From contig JAFREQ010000014.1 of NCBI GenBank assembly GCA_025331565.1, positions 5,722,501-5,786,500 of the forward strand: a stretch of DNA of 64,000 nt. Direction: 5' to 3'. The stretch's first letter is position 1, and each line of letters starts with the position of its first letter. This document shows, in pieces, positions 61,790 through 64,000 of this stretch. Under the pieces are notes generated by a model. The model was not told the DNA's origin. It was given only the letters and a program-made list of their open reading frames with translations, and searched no databases. Source of the DNA: Holacanthus passer. Lineage: Eukaryota; Chordata; Actinopteri; Pomacanthidae. Made by a program: the position numbers and the translations under genes.

Positions 61790-62130
61790 AGGAGCCGGCA
61801 GCCAGTAAAAGTGAATCACACTTAAGTAAAAGCACAACACTAGAAAAACAAGTAGAAGTTCTGCAATAAAAGTGTTAACAGTAAAGTGTAGTGTCAAAAG
61901 TTAAAATACTCATTATTTAAAACTGGTTCTTTCAAAGGTTATATTATCAATTATTAGATTGTTATTAATACATTAACACTTAGCAAATGTTTAATGTCAA
62001 GGTGACATAAAATTTAATCATTTTATATACTGATGGGTTGTTTAATCTAGAAATTGCATATTGGTTTTATTCCACCACTGACGGCAGCAACTGAATCATC
62101 CACATGAATCATGAATAAAATCATTATAAT
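61790..62130 (+). repeat. Teleost interspersed repeat fragment (AGTAAAAGT type)
   Basis: AAGTAAAAGCACAACACTAG, AAAATACTCATTATTTAAAA, TTTAATGTCAAGG and ATTTTATATACTGATGGGTT, followed by GTTTAATCTAGAAATTGCAT, occur in the same order as in a repeat I know from many teleosts. No coding capacity. Confidence 0.65.
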
Positions 62131-63595
62131 AATATCTACTGCTGCTGCACTTATTTTACTTTTGCTAACACACAAATACACATAGTCAACTTTGCTGTAA
62201 TATATATAATGGGGAGTACATCCACATTTCAGTCAGGGTATTGTTGCTGTTTAAAACTGAACAACCGAAGTCTCCTGCCTTTCAGTAGTCATATAATGGC
62301 ATGGTGACTATTATATGAGTGGAGGATAAAAGAAAATATATGATAGACATACAAAGCCTGCGAGCATTACGACTGAGAAACTTGGACACACATTTATTAT
62401 AAATATATGAAAACCTGACATTAAGTGCTCATGGTACCAGTAAGGATATGTCGTAAAAGCAGTAATCAACTTTTATCACCATGCTGGGAAGTTTATTAAG
62501 ATATGATTTAGTTCACATTGTTTTCTTAAGTCTGTCTGAAATTGTGCCAGAATCGAACAAGTAACTGTTGCAAATTTAATTTAAAAACACATAAGCAGCT
62601 ACACCATGGATGTCTTTAAATTACACTGGTCCTTTTAATTTGGATTTGTAATAGGTTAATCAAAGCCAAACATCAAGAAACAAAACAAACTCGATCCCGC
62701 AGTGTTTTAACAGCATGGCTACACAAGAGCGTTTCTGTACCATTTAATTAAGCAAATGTCTGAGAAATCAATTGTTTTATCCTCCAACCTACATGAAGTG
62801 TGAGCTGAATACACATAACTCACTCACACATGCCTGGTTATTAAAGTTTCAGAGCCCTGTGAATGAATGTTTAATCCTGGAAGTGTTAGGCAGGGAGAGC
62901 AATATGTTCTTTGTCACCCCCTAGGCTAGTTGGCAGCCATGAAGCTCAGCGTAGCTTCAGTCGGGGCCTGTTTACTGGAGGGAGGAGAGGGGGAGGAAGC
63001 GGGAGGAATCACAACAACACAAACGTCAGCGGTCTTCCACAATTATTTTGTAACCTGGAAGGCAGATTACTGGGAGAGCAGCTTTTAAAACATGTGAGGA
63101 ACATGGATGCCCTCGGGTTTATGTTCTTGGAAATTTCCTACATCGCGCACCTACATGAGGAAGAGTCATCCCAAATGTAACTTCGGACAAATGCTCGAGC
63201 TCGAGAAGGGCTGAAGTTGGCTGAGTGAATCCAGTATCCAGGGATGGCTCTCCTTCATTGTTAGGATGATATGCTCTATTGGACTCGCTGAGGCTGATTG
63301 AAGCTGACATGCACAGACGCAGATTAACTGTTAGAGACTGACAGAGATTGATGTCGACCGCAGCAAATTAACGAAGACAGGTAGGGTGGATGGACAAAAG
63401 GCGGGGCTCCGAGAAGTTAAACAGAGTTGATGTTTTCAAACTACATTTTGATTCCTTCAGGTTTTCACTGATGTCGCATCGTTTCTCTGCGCTTTGATAT
63501 TACAAATACTGCACAGAAAATACAACCTGCCTGACGAGTTGACTGAAACTGTGCTGCTTACTTATCTGCTAACTATGAACATTGAGAGAAAATAT
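62131..63595. other. Gene-free stretch
   Basis: No supportable gene. The part at about 62,900-63,180 is more GC-rich; its 89-codon frame has glycine/arginine-rich low complexity and no recognised domain. Confidence 0.5.
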
Positions 63596-63790
63596 TAAAG
63601 GTGTAATATGTAACATTTCCTCATTGAAATCTCTGAAAACAACTAGACCTATGTTATAGATTTTGTTGAGTTCTTGCATTGTCCCAAATGTTACCAACAG
63701 ACAAATTCATAATTCTATTCAAAGCATGATGCATTTCGTTTGGTCACCTGAAGAATGAAGTTGGCCAACTAGTCACTCACTCATGATGAA
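63596..63790 (+). repeat. Teleost interspersed repeat fragment (AATATGTAACATTTC type)
   Basis: GGTGTAATATGTAACATTTC followed by CTAGACCTATGTTATAGATT and TTGTTGAGTTC is the start of a repeat that I recognise as very frequent in teleosts. The right boundary is not clear. Confidence 0.7.
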
Positions 63791-64000
63791 TCATAATTAT
63801 TCATTGTTACACGTTGTGTACTCACTGTCACAGTATCTGCTAGTGCTTCGTGTTGTTATGTTTAGGTACTGAAGATTAAGTCATCATCTTGGTTAAATAC
63901 TGAAAAAGTCAACACTGTCTTGTAACATGACACTTTTAACATTTAACTGAAACCATAATCTTCTCATAACCTTAAAGAACTCCAGCAATTATACATATGA

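Overview
This window looks like nuclear DNA from a bony fish, most likely a spiny-rayed (percomorph) teleost. It is AT-rich and has no operon-like gene packing, no intact long reading frame, many short CA/CT microsatellites, and a dense scatter of decayed transposable elements of teleost type: L1- and L2-clade LINEs, a DIRS1-like retrotransposon, Tc1/mariner elements with short TA-flanked relatives, and several short interspersed repeats that I recognise from memory as recurrent in teleosts. The longest open frame is 166 codons, and it is a shadow of a transposon relative. No complete protein-coding gene can be supported. I read the window as a gene desert or the inside of one or more very large introns.

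Layout. 1-4.7 kb: unique AT-rich sequence with one perfect hairpin at 3.2 kb. 4.7-7.7 kb: a transposon nest of two short TA-flanked elements, a decayed L1 ORF2 carrying a recognisable reverse transcriptase, and an internally deleted Tc1-like transposase. 7.7-22.6 kb: mostly unique sequence with blocks that look like candidate conserved noncoding elements (8.4-8.7 and 11.4-11.65 kb). 22.6-24.9 kb: short repeats, another TA-flanked element inserted into an older repeat, then a possible noncoding element. 25-30 kb: unique sequence, then a DIRS1-like RNase H fragment on the minus strand at 29.9-30.1 kb. 30.8-31.8 kb: a decayed C2H2 zinc-finger exon of a multicopy teleost family, followed by an AACTTA-rich repeat. 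37-42.8 kb: weak exon-like segments, a minus-strand fragment of a transposase-like family, an L2-type LINE 3' end and another TA-flanked element. 43-51.8 kb: unique sequence holding the best exon candidate (46,980-47,060) and a TA-flanked element at 48.3-48.7 kb. 51.8-53.4 kb: an L2-type LINE end on the minus strand plus a noncoding repeat. 53.6-59 kb: further unique sequence with candidate noncoding elements and one more exon candidate. 59-64 kb: three teleost repeat fragments in otherwise unique DNA.

The supported coding remnants belong to mobile elements and do not form a pathway. The most interesting objects are (i) the TA-flanked element family, whose right end is joined to a Tc1/mariner-like transposase C-terminus in one copy; (ii) the zinc-finger exon with its adjoining AACTTA repeat; (iii) the minus-strand transposase-like fragment at 41.2-41.5 kb; and (iv) two phase-preserving exon candidates that may belong to a host gene spanning the region. 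Family assignments come from recalled protein and repeat patterns; no search was run.
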